This document shows, piece by piece, positions 25,678 through 34,434 of a DNA stretch of 64,000 nucleotides (position 1 is its first letter; the number at the start of each line of letters is the position of its first letter). The translations under genes were made by a program, and so were the position numbers. This DNA comes from Streptomyces pluripotens (GTDB lineage: Bacteria; Actinomycetota; Actinomycetes; Streptomycetales; Streptomycetaceae), in NCBI RefSeq assembly GCF_000802245.2, contig NZ_CP021080.1, positions 6,510,001 to 6,574,000 on the forward strand. Reading direction: 5' to 3'. The notes beneath the pieces are model-generated. The model did not search any database and was not told the origin of the DNA. It was given only the letters and a program-made list of their open reading frames with translations.

Positions 25678-26530
25678 GCCCGGTCATCGACCAGTAGACC
25701 ATCGCCTCCGCGCTGGTGGTGCGGCGCTCGAAGTCGCGCACCAGGCGGCGGCTTCGCATCAGGTGGGCGAAGAGGCGCTCGACGATCCACCGCTTGGGCA
25801 GCACCACGAACCCCTTCTGGTCGTCGCTGCGTTTGACGATCGCCAGGACCAGGGCGAACGTGGCCAGGCAGTGCTCGACGAGGCTGCCGGTGTAGCCGCC
25901 ATCAGCCCAGAGCAGTTCCAGCCGGTGGTGGGCGTCGGCGACCTGCCCGAGCAGCACCTGGGCAGCGGTGCGGTCGCCGACATCCGCGGCGGTGACCATC
26001 ACGCCCAGCAGCAGGCCGAGGGTGTCGACCACGACATGCCGCTTGCGGCCGTTGACGAGCTTGCCACCGTCGAAGCCCCGGCTGTCCGCGCCGACGACGG
26101 CGTCCGCCTTGACGGACTGCGAGTCGATCACCCCGGCCGTCGGCTGCGCGTCCCGCCCCAGCTCCTCGCGGACTCTCGCGCGCAACCGGTCGTGGAACTC
26201 CTTGACCAGGGCGTGGTCACGCCAGCGGCGGAAGAATGCGTAGATGCGGTCCCACGGCGGGAAGTCGGCAGGCATCGCCCGCCACTTGATCCCGTTGTCC
26301 ACGAGATACCGGATCGCATCGAGCATGACCCGGTGGCAATACGCCTCCGGCCGGCCGCCCCGGCCGCGCATCCAGCCCGGCACCGGCAGCAGCGGCAGGA
26401 CCCTGGCCCACTCCGCGTCCGTCATATCCGACGGATAGCGCGGCTGCCGCGTCCCATTGTCGGCGGCATTTCCAAACCGGTGAGCCAGACAGTCACACTC
26501 CCAGGTGACCGCGCTGGACTGCCCGGCCAT
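25634..26530 (-). CDS. IS5-family DDE transposase
   Basis: 298 residues, apparently complete. Seen: DAEWARVLPLLPVPGWMRG, MLDAIRYLVDNGIKWRAMP (helix-turn-helix region), then the DDE triad in GVIDSQSVKADAV, LWADGGYTGSLV and RWIVERLFAHLMRSRR. The C-terminus is the usual MTRRLARSR. ATG 26530 (MAGQSSAV) is used; an in-frame GTG lies two codons upstream and ATG 26425 is a shorter alternative. I could not find convincing terminal inverted repeats, so the IS ends are undefined. It lies within the decayed tRNA-bounded element. Confidence 0.85.
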   Translation of the reverse strand: MAGQSSAVTWECDCLAHRFGNAADNGTRQPRYPSDMTDAEWARVLPLLPVPGWMRGRGGRPEAYCHRVMLDAIRYLVDNGIKWRAMPADFPPWDRIYAFFRRWRDHALVKEFHDRLRARVREELGRDAQPTAGVIDSQSVKADAVVGADSRGFDGGKLVNGRKRHVVVDTLGLLLGVMVTAADVGDRTAAQVLLGQVADAHHRLELLWADGGYTGSLVEHCLATFALVLAIVKRSDDQKGFVVLPKRWIVERLFAHLMRSRRLVRDFERRTTSAEAMVYWSMTGLMTRRLARSRLPRG

Positions 26531-26854
26531 CGGCACGCAAGACTGCTACACCAGGGCCTCCTGCTGCTCGGTGATTCGACACCAACGAGCTGTTCAGGAG
26601 GCCCTGTTCGTATGCACCCAACACCCCGCGACCACCCGATCGGGACTCCCGTTCGACGCGCACCCCTCAAGATCGAAAAGACAACAGCTTCTCACTGACT
26701 GGCAACCCCAGGCCGAGCCTCCGGCAGGCTCCTTGGCTTGAGGGTTTGGCCGGTGGCCTGCATCGTGCTGGGAGCGGGGAGGCCGTACGCTCGCCAGCGG
26801 ATCGGGGAGCACCCCAGCTGCCCGCAAGTGCCCGATGAGGTCGGGACCGCTGCA

Positions 26855-26893
26855 GGGGGTCAAGGGGTCGCGGGTTCAAATCCTGTCGTCCGA
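26855..26893 (+). repeat. tRNA-Pro 3'-end remnant (distal attachment site)
   Basis: 39 bases matching the second half of the tRNA-Pro genes from the anticodon loop to the discriminator, with one A-to-G change and one C missing in the acceptor. It cannot fold as a tRNA because the 5' half is absent. It is in direct orientation with copy 2. Confidence 0.85.
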
Positions 26894-26912
26894 CTTGTGA
26901 GAGTCGCAGGTC

Positions 26913-26946
26913 AGGGCCGGTTTCGGAGATGTCCGGAACCGGCTCT
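26913..26946 (+). terminator. tRNA-type hairpin after the tRNA remnant
   Basis: AGGGCCGGTTTCGGA pairs with TCCGGAACCGGCTCT with one G-T pair. The hairpin and its flanks (TTGTGAGAGTCGCA before, TTGATCGTTT after) resemble those of tRNA-Pro copy 1, showing that the original tRNA 3' flank is preserved on this side. Confidence 0.75.
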
Positions 26947-27016
26947 TGATCGTTTCTGGGAGTCTGTTGGAGACCGGCAGTCCGGCGTGGTCCCTCAGCC
27001 CTCTTCGGGCGTCCGG

Positions 27017-28444
27017 TCAGCCGCGCTCGACGGCGATCCTCACCTCGCTGCCGGCAGAGGCACGTACCCACACCGTTCCCGCTCTCCCACGGGCGGTGAT
27101 CGTGCCGGCGTCGACGGTGATCCGCCACCTGCCGGGCGGTACCGACAGCCGGGTCAGCCGGGGGCCGCGTTCTGCCGCGCGGTAGGCCAGCCGGAGCACA
27201 CCCGAGGCGGCGTCGTACGAGACGGAGCGGACCGCGCCCGCCACGCTCTCCGCGTACGGTTCGGCAGTCAGCTGTTTGTTGGCGCGGAAGGAGCCGGAGC
27301 TGTCGACCGCGCAATACCCGCCGCCGTAGCACCAGGTGTAGCCCGCCCAGCCGGAGGCGTAGCGGTTGAGCGAGGCCATCGCGTCGCGGTAGAAGCGGTT
27401 CATGTTCGGCAGGGAACTGTCGAGCGGACCCCACTCCCCGACCACCACCGGGACCCGGTACGTGCGCGGGTACTGTGTGACGGCCCGCTCATAGGCCTCG
27501 ATCCAGCCGGCCCCGGGATCGTAGTCGCCGCCCGCCTCCATGGCCGCGTTGTAGAAGTGTGGCGCGTACACCACCCGGGGGTCGTCGATGCGGCCGAGGC
27601 CGGTCGGTACCCCCTCGCCCACGATCGGGGTGGGCTCGACGAACACCCATGCGTCCCGGTCGGCCGAGCGCACCGCGTGCGCCAGCCGGTTGTACATGGA
27701 GGTGAGTTGGTCGTGTTCGATCCGGCGTGCGGCGGTCGCCAGGTCCTCCCCCGGGTGCGGCTCACCCATCGGTTCGTTCATCAGGTCGTAGCCGAGCACG
27801 GCCGGATGGTGGGCGAAGCGTCCGGCGAGCACCCGCCACATCCGGACCTGGGCACTTCGTAAGTCCCGGTCCTGGTAGAGGTGGGTGAAGGCGCGTTGTA
27901 CGGCGGGTTCGAAGTACTCGGCGAACCAGTCGTCCGGGTGGGCGGTGAACGGTAGTCCGTCGGTCCTGGTCGCCCACCGAGGTATGCCGCGGTGGCCGAA
28001 CGCCGGTCCGAAGACGTCCTGGTGGGCGTCGATCACCACCTTGATGCCGTAGCGCTCGGCCCAGTTCAGGATGCGCTCGATCCTGCGCAGGTAGCTCCGG
28101 CTGTACCGGCCCGGGCTCGGCTCCAGGTCGTCCCAGAAGACCAGCAGCCGGGCGAAGTCGAATCCCTTGGCGCGCATGTCGCGCAGGTGGCGTTCGGTGA
28201 TGCCGGTCAGTGCCTCGCTGCCGCGGTGCGTCTTGTCCTCGATGTTCCAGCCATGCAGGGTGAGGACCCGCCCGTGACGGTCGGTGAGCCGGGGCAGTCC
28301 CCCTCCGGTCTGCTCGGCAGGGACAGTGGTGGGGGCAAGTAGTGCGGCGACGAGTGCGCTCGCCGCCAGAGTCGCTCGCAGCACGGGATACCTCCGGGCC
28401 GACGGTGGACATGGTGCCGCGCATCTCATCAGCGGCCGGTTCAC
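27017..28444 (-). CDS. Secreted GH5 glycosidase, endoglycoceramidase-like
   Basis: 475 residues. A basic N-terminus, hydrophobic core and AxA-like site near residue 43 form a signal peptide. The GH5 barrel carries NIEDKTHRG, VVIDAHQDVFG, the acid/base Glu in GYDLMNEPMG and the nucleophile Glu in VVVGEWGPLDSS, plus a C-terminal beta-sandwich ending SEVRIAVERG. This combination is typical of the endoglycoceramidase/EGCase-related branch, which releases glycans from glycolipids. The gene lies downstream of a CUT1 sugar importer on the same strand, so released sugars may be imported by it. Exact glycolipid substrate uncertain; other beta-glycosides are possible. Confidence 0.85.
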   Translation of the reverse strand: MNRPLMRCAAPCPPSARRYPVLRATLAASALVAALLAPTTVPAEQTGGGLPRLTDRHGRVLTLHGWNIEDKTHRGSEALTGITERHLRDMRAKGFDFARLLVFWDDLEPSPGRYSRSYLRRIERILNWAERYGIKVVIDAHQDVFGPAFGHRGIPRWATRTDGLPFTAHPDDWFAEYFEPAVQRAFTHLYQDRDLRSAQVRMWRVLAGRFAHHPAVLGYDLMNEPMGEPHPGEDLATAARRIEHDQLTSMYNRLAHAVRSADRDAWVFVEPTPIVGEGVPTGLGRIDDPRVVYAPHFYNAAMEAGGDYDPGAGWIEAYERAVTQYPRTYRVPVVVGEWGPLDSSLPNMNRFYRDAMASLNRYASGWAGYTWCYGGGYCAVDSSGSFRANKQLTAEPYAESVAGAVRSVSYDAASGVLRLAYRAAERGPRLTRLSVPPGRWRITVDAGTITARGRAGTVWVRASAGSEVRIAVERG

Positions 28445-28547
28445 TCCGCAAGGCGTGTGCGGGCCGTTGCGGTCCGCCGCACCGGCCCCGGGGCCCGCCC
28501 GTGCGGCAGTGGACCCCGGTAGGACACCGTCGTCAGGCGCGAGTGCC

Positions 28548-29435
28548 TCAGCCCTTGCTGGAGCCCAGGGTCAGGCCGCTGACGAACTGCCGCTGGAGCA
28601 GGAAGTAGACGGCCAGGGTCGGGATCGCGGTGAGCAGGGCGCCGGCGGCGACCAGGTTCGGGTCGGTGAAGTACTGGCCGGAGAGGTTGTTCAAGGCCGA
28701 GGTGATCGGCATGTTCTCGCCGGTCGAGATCAGTACCAGGGCCCAGAAGAAGTCGTTGTAGATCCAGATGGACAGCAGGGTCGCCAGGGCCGCCATGGCG
28801 GGCTTGCACAGTGGCAGCGTGATCTGCCAGTACAGCCGCCACGCCGAGGCGCCGTCGACCAGTGCGGCCTCCGTCAGTTCGTGCGGTAGTGAGCGCATGT
28901 AGTTGCTCAGCACGAATGCGCAGAAGCCGGACTGGAACGCCACGTGGATCAGGACCAGCCCGAGTGCCGAGTCGTAGAGTTTGCCGCTCGCCGTGATGCC
29001 AGGCAGGTCCGTGAGCAGGTACAGCCGGTAGAGCGGGGTGATGATGACTTGCTGGGGGAGCAGGTTGCCCGCAGTGAACACCAGGAGCAGCGCGAGGTTG
29101 AGGCGGAAGTCGAAACGGCTGACGTAGAAGGCCACCATCGACGACAGGAACAGCGTCAGCAGTACGGCCGGCACCGCAATGACCAGCGTGTTGCCGAAGT
29201 AGTGCAGCATGTCCGACTGCTCGAAGGCGTTCGTGAAGTTGTCCAGGCTCAGTCTGTCCGGCCAGGAGACGTACCCCTTGGCGCTGGTCTCGCTGTACGG
29301 GCGCAGCGCGGAGAAGACCGCCCACAGCAGCGGTGCGAGCCAGGCCAGGGCCGTACCGGCGAGGAAGACGTGCAGCAGGATCCGGGCGGGGCGGACCGGG
29401 GTGCGGCGCTTCACCGGGAGGGAGGTGGTGCTCAT
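28548..29435 (-). CDS. CUT1 sugar ABC transporter permease, MalG type
   Basis: 295 residues with six hydrophobic segments. The cytoplasmic EAA loop reads EAALVDGASAWRLYWQITLP, with the ending typical of MalG-like subunits (FVSGLTLGSSKG). Its ATG overlaps the stop of the MalF-type gene (ATGA), and it is the last transporter gene before the GH5 hydrolase. No ATPase gene is present; in Streptomyces such importers usually share MsiK, encoded elsewhere (known for the group, inferred here). Confidence 0.93.
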   Translation of the reverse strand: MSTTSLPVKRRTPVRPARILLHVFLAGTALAWLAPLLWAVFSALRPYSETSAKGYVSWPDRLSLDNFTNAFEQSDMLHYFGNTLVIAVPAVLLTLFLSSMVAFYVSRFDFRLNLALLLVFTAGNLLPQQVIITPLYRLYLLTDLPGITASGKLYDSALGLVLIHVAFQSGFCAFVLSNYMRSLPHELTEAALVDGASAWRLYWQITLPLCKPAMAALATLLSIWIYNDFFWALVLISTGENMPITSALNNLSGQYFTDPNLVAAGALLTAIPTLAVYFLLQRQFVSGLTLGSSKG

Positions 29436-30478
29436 GCGCGCCGCTCCTTCCGGAACGTGACGATCAGATACGGGATGATCACCGCGAGGGAGATCACCAG
29501 GAGGACCACGGCGATGGCCGATCCGTAACCGATGCGGCTGGACTCTCCGATGATGTTGTTGGTGACCAGGATCGACAGCAACTCGGTTCCCTGGGCGCCC
29601 TTGTTGAAGACGAACACCAGGTCGAAGGCGCGCAGGGCCTCGATGATGGTCACGACGAGGACGACCGTGTTGGTCGGGCGCAGGGTGGGGAAGATGACGT
29701 TCCTGAACGTCTGCCACTCGTTCGCGCCGTCCAGCGCGGAGGCCTCGCGCAGCGAGGGGTCGACGCTCTTCAGTCCGGCCAGGTAGAGGATCATCATGTA
29801 GCCGGTGTGCCGCCAGGACGCGGCGATGAGGACGGCCCACAGGTTGAGTTCCGGGTTGCCGATCCAGTCGATGTAGTGGCCGGGTCGGTTGGCCCCCGTG
29901 ATGCTGTTGATCAGGCCGGTGTCCGGGTTGTAGATGAGCTGCCAGACGAATCCGATGCATGCCATCGAGATGACCACCGGCAGGAAGAACGCGGTCTGGT
30001 AGACCCGACTGAACCGGATCCGCTTGTCCAACTGCACGGCCAGGAACAGACCGAACGGTGTCGGGACCAGGATCAGTACCACGAACCAGATGAGGTTGTG
30101 CTGGACGGCCGGCCAGAACTGCGGGTTGTCGGCGAAGAGTTGTCGGAAGTTGTCCAGGCCGACCCACGTGATCGAGTCGAACCCGATGCCGTCCCAGGTG
30201 GTGAAGGCGAGGAGGACGGAGGCGAGGGCGGTGACCCACACAAGGGCCAGGTGCAGGATCGTGGGCACCCCCGCCATCACGGCGAGAACGAACCGGTCGC
30301 GGCGGGTCAGCAGGCGTTGGTGGCCCCGTGCGCTCCGCTTCCTGTGCAGCGTGGTGCCCGGAGGCGGTGCGGCGCCCGCCTCCGGGGTCTGTGTCGTCCC
30401 AGCTGTCCCAGCTGTCCCAGCTGTCCCAGCTGTCCCAGTTGTCGTAGTTGTCGTCTCGGTCGTCATGGGGTCGCTCAC
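29432..30478 (-). CDS. CUT1 sugar ABC transporter permease, MalF type
   Basis: 348 residues. The first 60 are a hydrophilic extension rich in Thr/Ala/Gly that includes a short GTA repeat encoded by a 9-bp tandem repeat. Six hydrophobic segments follow. The EAA loop EASALDGANEWQTFRNVIFP is typical of MalF-like subunits. The ATG overlaps the stop of the substrate-binding protein gene by four bases. It forms the membrane channel with the MalG-type subunit. Confidence 0.93.
   Translation of the reverse strand: MSDPMTTETTTTTTGTAGTAGTAGTAGTTQTPEAGAAPPPGTTLHRKRSARGHQRLLTRRDRFVLAVMAGVPTILHLALVWVTALASVLLAFTTWDGIGFDSITWVGLDNFRQLFADNPQFWPAVQHNLIWFVVLILVPTPFGLFLAVQLDKRIRFSRVYQTAFFLPVVISMACIGFVWQLIYNPDTGLINSITGANRPGHYIDWIGNPELNLWAVLIAASWRHTGYMMILYLAGLKSVDPSLREASALDGANEWQTFRNVIFPTLRPTNTVVLVVTIIEALRAFDLVFVFNKGAQGTELLSILVTNNIIGESSRIGYGSAIAVVLLVISLAVIIPYLIVTFRKERRA
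30397..30440 (-). repeat. 9-bp tandem repeat inside the MalF-type gene
   Basis: About four to five copies of TCCCAGCTG in the plus strand, encoding Gly-Thr-Ala repeats near the N-terminus of the permease. The unit is a multiple of three, so copy-number change would alter length without a frameshift. A Thr-rich run precedes it. Confidence 0.8.
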
Positions 30479-31788
30479 GAGGACGCGAAGATGGTCTTCT
30501 TCTGGCGCTCGATGGACGACAGCAGGCCGTCCACTCCCTTGGGGTTCTGAACGAACTTCTGCAGTGCGGGCTGCATCACCGTGGAGGTGAAGTCGGGCCG
30601 ACTGTCGCGGTCCATGAACTGGGTGAGGCTCTTGGCGCCGCTGATCATCGCGTAGGCCTTCTTCTGCAGAGCGGTGTACGAGGAGGTGTCAGCCTTGCTG
30701 GAGGCGGCGACCACGCTGGAGTCGGCCTTGAGGTAGATCGCCTCGGCCTGCGGGGTGCCGAGGAAGTCCAGCAGTTTGACGACGCCTGAGTGGTTCTTCG
30801 GGCTCTTGCTGACCATGAAGCCGTCGGTCGGCGCTTCCACCGTGTCCTGCCCGTGTGCCGGATCGATCTCCGGGAACGCGAAGAAGTCGAGGTCGTCCAG
30901 GTCTGCCGTGCCACTGAACTGCTGCGCCACGAAGGAGCCGAGGAGGTACATGCCCGCCTTCTTCGCCACCAGCGTCTGCGCCGCGTCCTGCCAGGTACGG
31001 CCCATCGCACCGTCCTGGTGGTAGGGCAGCAGTTCGCTCCAGTGGTCGAAGACAGCCCTGACCTTGGCGTCGGTCCAGGAGGCCTTGCCAGCCATGAGCT
31101 CGACGTGGAAGTCGTAGCCGTTGAGGCGGAAGTTGATCTGGTCGAAGGTGCCCATCGCCGGCCAGGCGTCCTTGTCGCCGAAGGCGATCGGGACCAGACC
31201 GTCCTTCTTCATCCGCTTGCACAGGGCGACGAGTTCGTCCCAGGTGGCGGGGACCGTGTAGCCGTGCTGCTGGAAGACGCTCTTGCGGTAGAAGACCGCC
31301 CACGGGTAGGTGTACAGGGGCACGAAGTAGTACTTGCCGTCCTCGCCCTTGCTGAGCTTCTTCATCGCGTCGGGGAAGTTGTCCCCGATCTTCGCCCAGA
31401 CGTCGTCGAGCGGCGTGGCCAGCTTCTTCGCGGCGAAGAACTGCATGCGGTAGCCGGCGAACCAGTTGAACACGTCGTCCGGCGTGCCCTGCAGATACGA
31501 GTTGATCTGCTCCTGGAAGGTGTTGTGGTCCTTGGTGTTGACGTCGACTGTGATGCCCGACTTCTTCTTGAAGGCCGCGTAGATCTCGGCGAAGGCCTTC
31601 TTCGGCACGGCGTCGGAGGCGTTGGAACCGAGCGTGACGGTGTTCGGATCGGAAGCGGAATTACTCCCTCCGCAGGCGGACAGCAGCGGTATGCCGGCAC
31701 CGGCCAGCAGGGCGACTCCGCCCGCGCTGCGCAGCAGGGAGCGGCGACTGGGGCTTGGGGTTGGAAGGCCGGCGGGAGAGGGGCGCAT
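30475..31788 (-). CDS. CUT1 sugar-binding lipoprotein
   Basis: 437 residues. The N-terminus has a twin arginine (SRRSLLRSAGG), a hydrophobic stretch and the lipobox LLSACGG (lipidated Cys near residue 39), so it is exported, possibly by Tat, and anchored outside the membrane. The mature part is a type 1 solute-binding protein with FNWFAGYRMQFFA, YTYPWAVFYRKSVFQ and GTFDQINFRL. It feeds the two permeases encoded downstream in a coupled operon, followed by the GH5 enzyme. The ligand is probably an oligosaccharide or glycan released by that enzyme (inference). Confidence 0.92.
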   Translation of the reverse strand: MRPSPAGLPTPSPSRRSLLRSAGGVALLAGAGIPLLSACGGSNSASDPNTVTLGSNASDAVPKKAFAEIYAAFKKKSGITVDVNTKDHNTFQEQINSYLQGTPDDVFNWFAGYRMQFFAAKKLATPLDDVWAKIGDNFPDAMKKLSKGEDGKYYFVPLYTYPWAVFYRKSVFQQHGYTVPATWDELVALCKRMKKDGLVPIAFGDKDAWPAMGTFDQINFRLNGYDFHVELMAGKASWTDAKVRAVFDHWSELLPYHQDGAMGRTWQDAAQTLVAKKAGMYLLGSFVAQQFSGTADLDDLDFFAFPEIDPAHGQDTVEAPTDGFMVSKSPKNHSGVVKLLDFLGTPQAEAIYLKADSSVVAASSKADTSSYTALQKKAYAMISGAKSLTQFMDRDSRPDFTSTVMQPALQKFVQNPKGVDGLLSSIERQKKTIFASS

Positions 31789-32410
31789 GGCGGCTCCTGA
31801 GGAATGCGGGGTTCGGTCAAGGGGGTGAGTCGATCACTGAAGGCCTGACGAAACCGATCAGAAAACAACTCGACCAAACATCGTGGGCGTAATGACAGCC
31901 CCATGTCCGCTCATACGTCAATAGGGTTGGCCGCGCTGATGGGTCTCTTGCCCGAAACGTAATCGTCGTTGCCACCTGCGCTGTTGAGGGAACGCGGACG
32001 GGGTGGCGCGCGGTAGCACGGCGACCGCGCTGGTGTGTGAACGCGCGCGGTTGGGTGCGTTTCGGGGGATGACCAGCACCTAGCGGCCTCCGTCCGTCGG
32101 GTGCCGGCGGCGCGGTGGCGCCGGGCTCGGGCGGTCCAGCGGTTGTCCAGGCCGGCCATCGCCGGGACGGAGGGAAGGGTTCGAGAGCCAGGTCGGGTCA
32201 GCGGTTCACTGTGAAGGTGCCGTTGTCGGAAGGTGAGGCGTCGGCCAGCGCGAACGATGCGGCCGGGCTGGTCTTCACCCGCCCGGGGTCATGCGGGCCT
32301 TCGATGCGCAGGCGGTACCAGTGGCACGGATGAGCGATTCCGGTGGTGTGGTGGACACCGGCGAGCGACGACCGGGGGTGCCGACGGCGCAGCCGGGTAG
32401 CCATCGTTCA
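31789..32410. other. Intergenic region with possible gene remnant
   Basis: About 620 bp. Bases 31800-31910 should contain the promoter of the sugar importer operon; an AT-richer patch (GAAAACAACTCGACCAAAC) is visible, but no perfect palindrome. On the minus strand, 32198-32404 is open and ends FALADASPSDNGTFTVNR, like the tail of a secreted beta-sandwich protein; it has no credible start and may be a remnant. Confidence 0.35.
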
Positions 32411-32437
32411 TACTGTATATGGTGTTCATGTACAGTA
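32411..32437 (+). promoter_or_regulatory. YtrA/GntR operator and promoter
   Basis: TACTGTATATG (32411-32421) and CATGTACAGTA (32427-32437) form an 11-bp inverted repeat with one mismatch, separated by GTGTT, 25 bp before the GntR-type gene. Placement and symmetry fit autoregulation by that repressor; AT-rich TATAT within it may overlap the -10 box. Confidence 0.75.
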
Positions 32438-32461
32438 ATGGGAGAGGGGCGGAGGGCGGCC

Positions 32462-32848
32462 ATGCGGGTGGTGTTGTCCAACAGTGCTGGAGTGCCGCTC
32501 TACCAGCAGATCAAGGAGCAGATCGGCGCGGCCATCCTGTCGGGGGAACTCGCCGAGGGCAGTGCCCTGCCCTCCGTCCGTGCCCTCGCTCGTGATCTAC
32601 GGATCAGCGTCCTCACTACCAACCGTGCCTACACCGAGTTGGCTGCCGAGGGGTTCATCGCCACCGTCCCCGGCAAGGGCGCCTACGTCCTGCCGTTGGA
32701 CTCGGCGCTCGTGCGCGAGCAATTGCTGCGCCAGGTGGAGGAAGGCTTGCAGACCGCCCTGGACGCCGCCCGGCGGGCTGGCCTCGACCGCGAGGATCTC
32801 ATCCAGGCCCTGGACGGGTTGATGCGGACCGAGCACGGACACGTCTGA
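32462..32848 (+). CDS. GntR-family regulator, YtrA subgroup
   Basis: 128 residues, the short length typical of YtrA regulators. The winged helix-turn-helix is VPLYQQIKEQIGAAILSG, then LPSVRALARDLRISVLTTNR and AYTELAAEGFIATVPGKGAYV. The short C-terminal helices serve for dimerisation and no ligand-binding domain is present. GGAGGG precedes ATG 32462. It is followed by an ABC ATPase and a permease gene, the standard YtrA-operon layout, and probably represses all three through the palindrome at 32411. Confidence 0.92.
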   Translation: MRVVLSNSAGVPLYQQIKEQIGAAILSGELAEGSALPSVRALARDLRISVLTTNRAYTELAAEGFIATVPGKGAYVLPLDSALVREQLLRQVEEGLQTALDAARRAGLDREDLIQALDGLMRTEHGHV

Positions 32849-32864
32849 GACGAGGGGGCTATCG

Positions 32865-33767
32865 GTGTCTGGCGATCTTGCGTTCGCCCTGCGGGGCGTG
32901 GGCTGCGCGGTGGGTAACGGCTTTGCGTTGCGCGATGTGAGTTTCGAGCTGCCGACCGGCTACGTCATGGGCCTCATTGGCGCGAACGGTGCCGGCAAGA
33001 CGACGACGATCCGCTGCCTGCTGGGCATGCGCGGGATCGACACCGGTGAGATCGAGTTGCTCGGCCATCGGGTGCCCGGTCCGGTCGCGCTGCGTCAGGA
33101 GGTCGGGGTGGTGCTCGACCATGCCTACCTCGTGGGCGACTGGCGGTTGGCCGAGGTCGAACGGACGCTGCGCCCCTTCTACAGCCGCTGGGACGGCGCC
33201 CGCTATCGGCAGTTGCTCCAGGACTTCGGCCTGGATCTGCGAGCGAAGGTCAAGGACCTGTCCCGCGGCATGGCGATGAAGCTCATGATCGCCGTGGCAC
33301 TGTCGCACCGGGCGCGGCTGCTCGTCTTCGACGAACCGACCAGCGGTCTGGACCCCGTCGCCAGGGACGAACTGGTCGGCATCATCGGGGACTTCCTGCT
33401 CGACGAGGGGCACAGCGTCCTGTTCTCCACGCACATCACCTCCGACCTGGATCGCGTGGGCGACTATGTGACGCTCATCCATGACGGCCGCATCGTCCGA
33501 TCCGGTCCCAAGGACGAGATCCTGGCGGCCTACCGGGTCGTGCGGGGCGGGCCGGAGGAATTGAGCGGGCTCGTCGGCGTCGAGCTGATCGGCCTTCGGC
33601 GGACGCCGACCGGGGCTGAAGCTCTGGTTCGCACCGAGGAAGCCGGCCTTCTCGGTGGGGGCGTCCTCGCCGAGGCGCCCACCCTTGAGGAGATCGCCGT
33701 CCACATCGGCTCGCCGTCGATGAAGCCGCCGGCGAAGCGGAACGGCCGGCACGGGGTGGTCGCATGA
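32865..33767 (+). CDS. ABC transporter ATP-binding protein (YtrB-like)
   Basis: 300 residues. Walker A GANGAGKTTT, signature LSRGMAMKLMIAVAL (a variant of LSGGQ), Walker B LLVFDEPTSGLDP and the switch His in FSTHITSD are all present. A C-terminal extension of about 80 residues follows the ATPase core. GTG 32865 is 16 bp after the regulator stop; its end overlaps the permease ATG. Works with the next gene product, probably in export or cell-envelope stress response as in other YtrA operons; substrate unknown. Confidence 0.93.
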   Translation: MSGDLAFALRGVGCAVGNGFALRDVSFELPTGYVMGLIGANGAGKTTTIRCLLGMRGIDTGEIELLGHRVPGPVALRQEVGVVLDHAYLVGDWRLAEVERTLRPFYSRWDGARYRQLLQDFGLDLRAKVKDLSRGMAMKLMIAVALSHRARLLVFDEPTSGLDPVARDELVGIIGDFLLDEGHSVLFSTHITSDLDRVGDYVTLIHDGRIVRSGPKDEILAAYRVVRGGPEELSGLVGVELIGLRRTPTGAEALVRTEEAGLLGGGVLAEAPTLEEIAVHIGSPSMKPPAKRNGRHGVVA

Positions 33768-34378
33768 CCGCCGTCGCCCGTATGGCCGTGCTGCACCTGC
33801 GCACCGTGGTGCCGTATCGGACCCAGGGCTTCCTGGTGTTCGGCCTGATGGTCCTGTTGCTCGCTCACAGCCCTGTTCGGCTTGTGCCCGCGCTCGCACT
33901 GTTGCTCGCCCCGCTGATCGCCGTCCACCCGTTCGTGGTCGCCGACAAGGCCGGCCTGGAGACGCTCTACGCCGTATTGCCCCTGCCTCGCCGCACGGTC
34001 CTGCTCGGGCACTACGCCTGGGCCCTGGCGAGCTTCCTCGCCACTGTCAGCGCAGGAACGGCGCTGGCCGTTCTCCTTGCGTGGGCCGAGGACGCGCCCT
34101 TCGCCGGTCGCGCCCTGGTGACGATGCTGACGCTGGCCTGGATGCTGTTCGCCGCCAACATCGCGATCCAACTCCCGTTGCTGATCCGGTTCGGGTACGC
34201 CCGCATCAGTGTCCTGGGTACCACTGTGCCACTGGCGTTGGTCATGCTGACCGTGCTTCGGCTGCACCTGACCATGGCGTGGATCCAGGCATGGCTGCCG
34301 CTCATCTGGGTGGCAGGCGTGGCCGCGATAGTGACGTCCGCGGCCCTGGCGGCACACGCGCCAAAGCCTCGGCCATAG
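33764..34378 (+). CDS. ABC-2 type membrane subunit
   Basis: 204 residues with about six hydrophobic segments and few polar loops, typical of the short ABC-2 permeases found beside YtrB-like ATPases. Seen: LLAPLIAVHPFVVADKAGLETLY and PLPRRTVLLGHYAW, the pattern of this group. ATG 33764 overlaps the ATPase stop (ATGA). It ends the YtrA-type operon and is followed by a hairpin terminator. Confidence 0.85.
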   Translation: MTAVARMAVLHLRTVVPYRTQGFLVFGLMVLLLAHSPVRLVPALALLLAPLIAVHPFVVADKAGLETLYAVLPLPRRTVLLGHYAWALASFLATVSAGTALAVLLAWAEDAPFAGRALVTMLTLAWMLFAANIAIQLPLLIRFGYARISVLGTTVPLALVMLTVLRLHLTMAWIQAWLPLIWVAGVAAIVTSAALAAHAPKPRP

Positions 34379-34434
34379 CCCCGGTCAGGGCGTTTCCCGT
34401 GGGCCGGAGCCTCCTCGCCGGGCCCCTGACGGGG
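34379..34434 (+). terminator. Terminator hairpin of the YtrA operon
   Basis: CCCCGGTCAGGG (34379-34390) pairs with CCCTGACGGGG (34424-34434) with one bulge, and an inner GGGCCGG/CCGGGCCC pair extends it. It begins directly after the permease stop. Confidence 0.55.
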
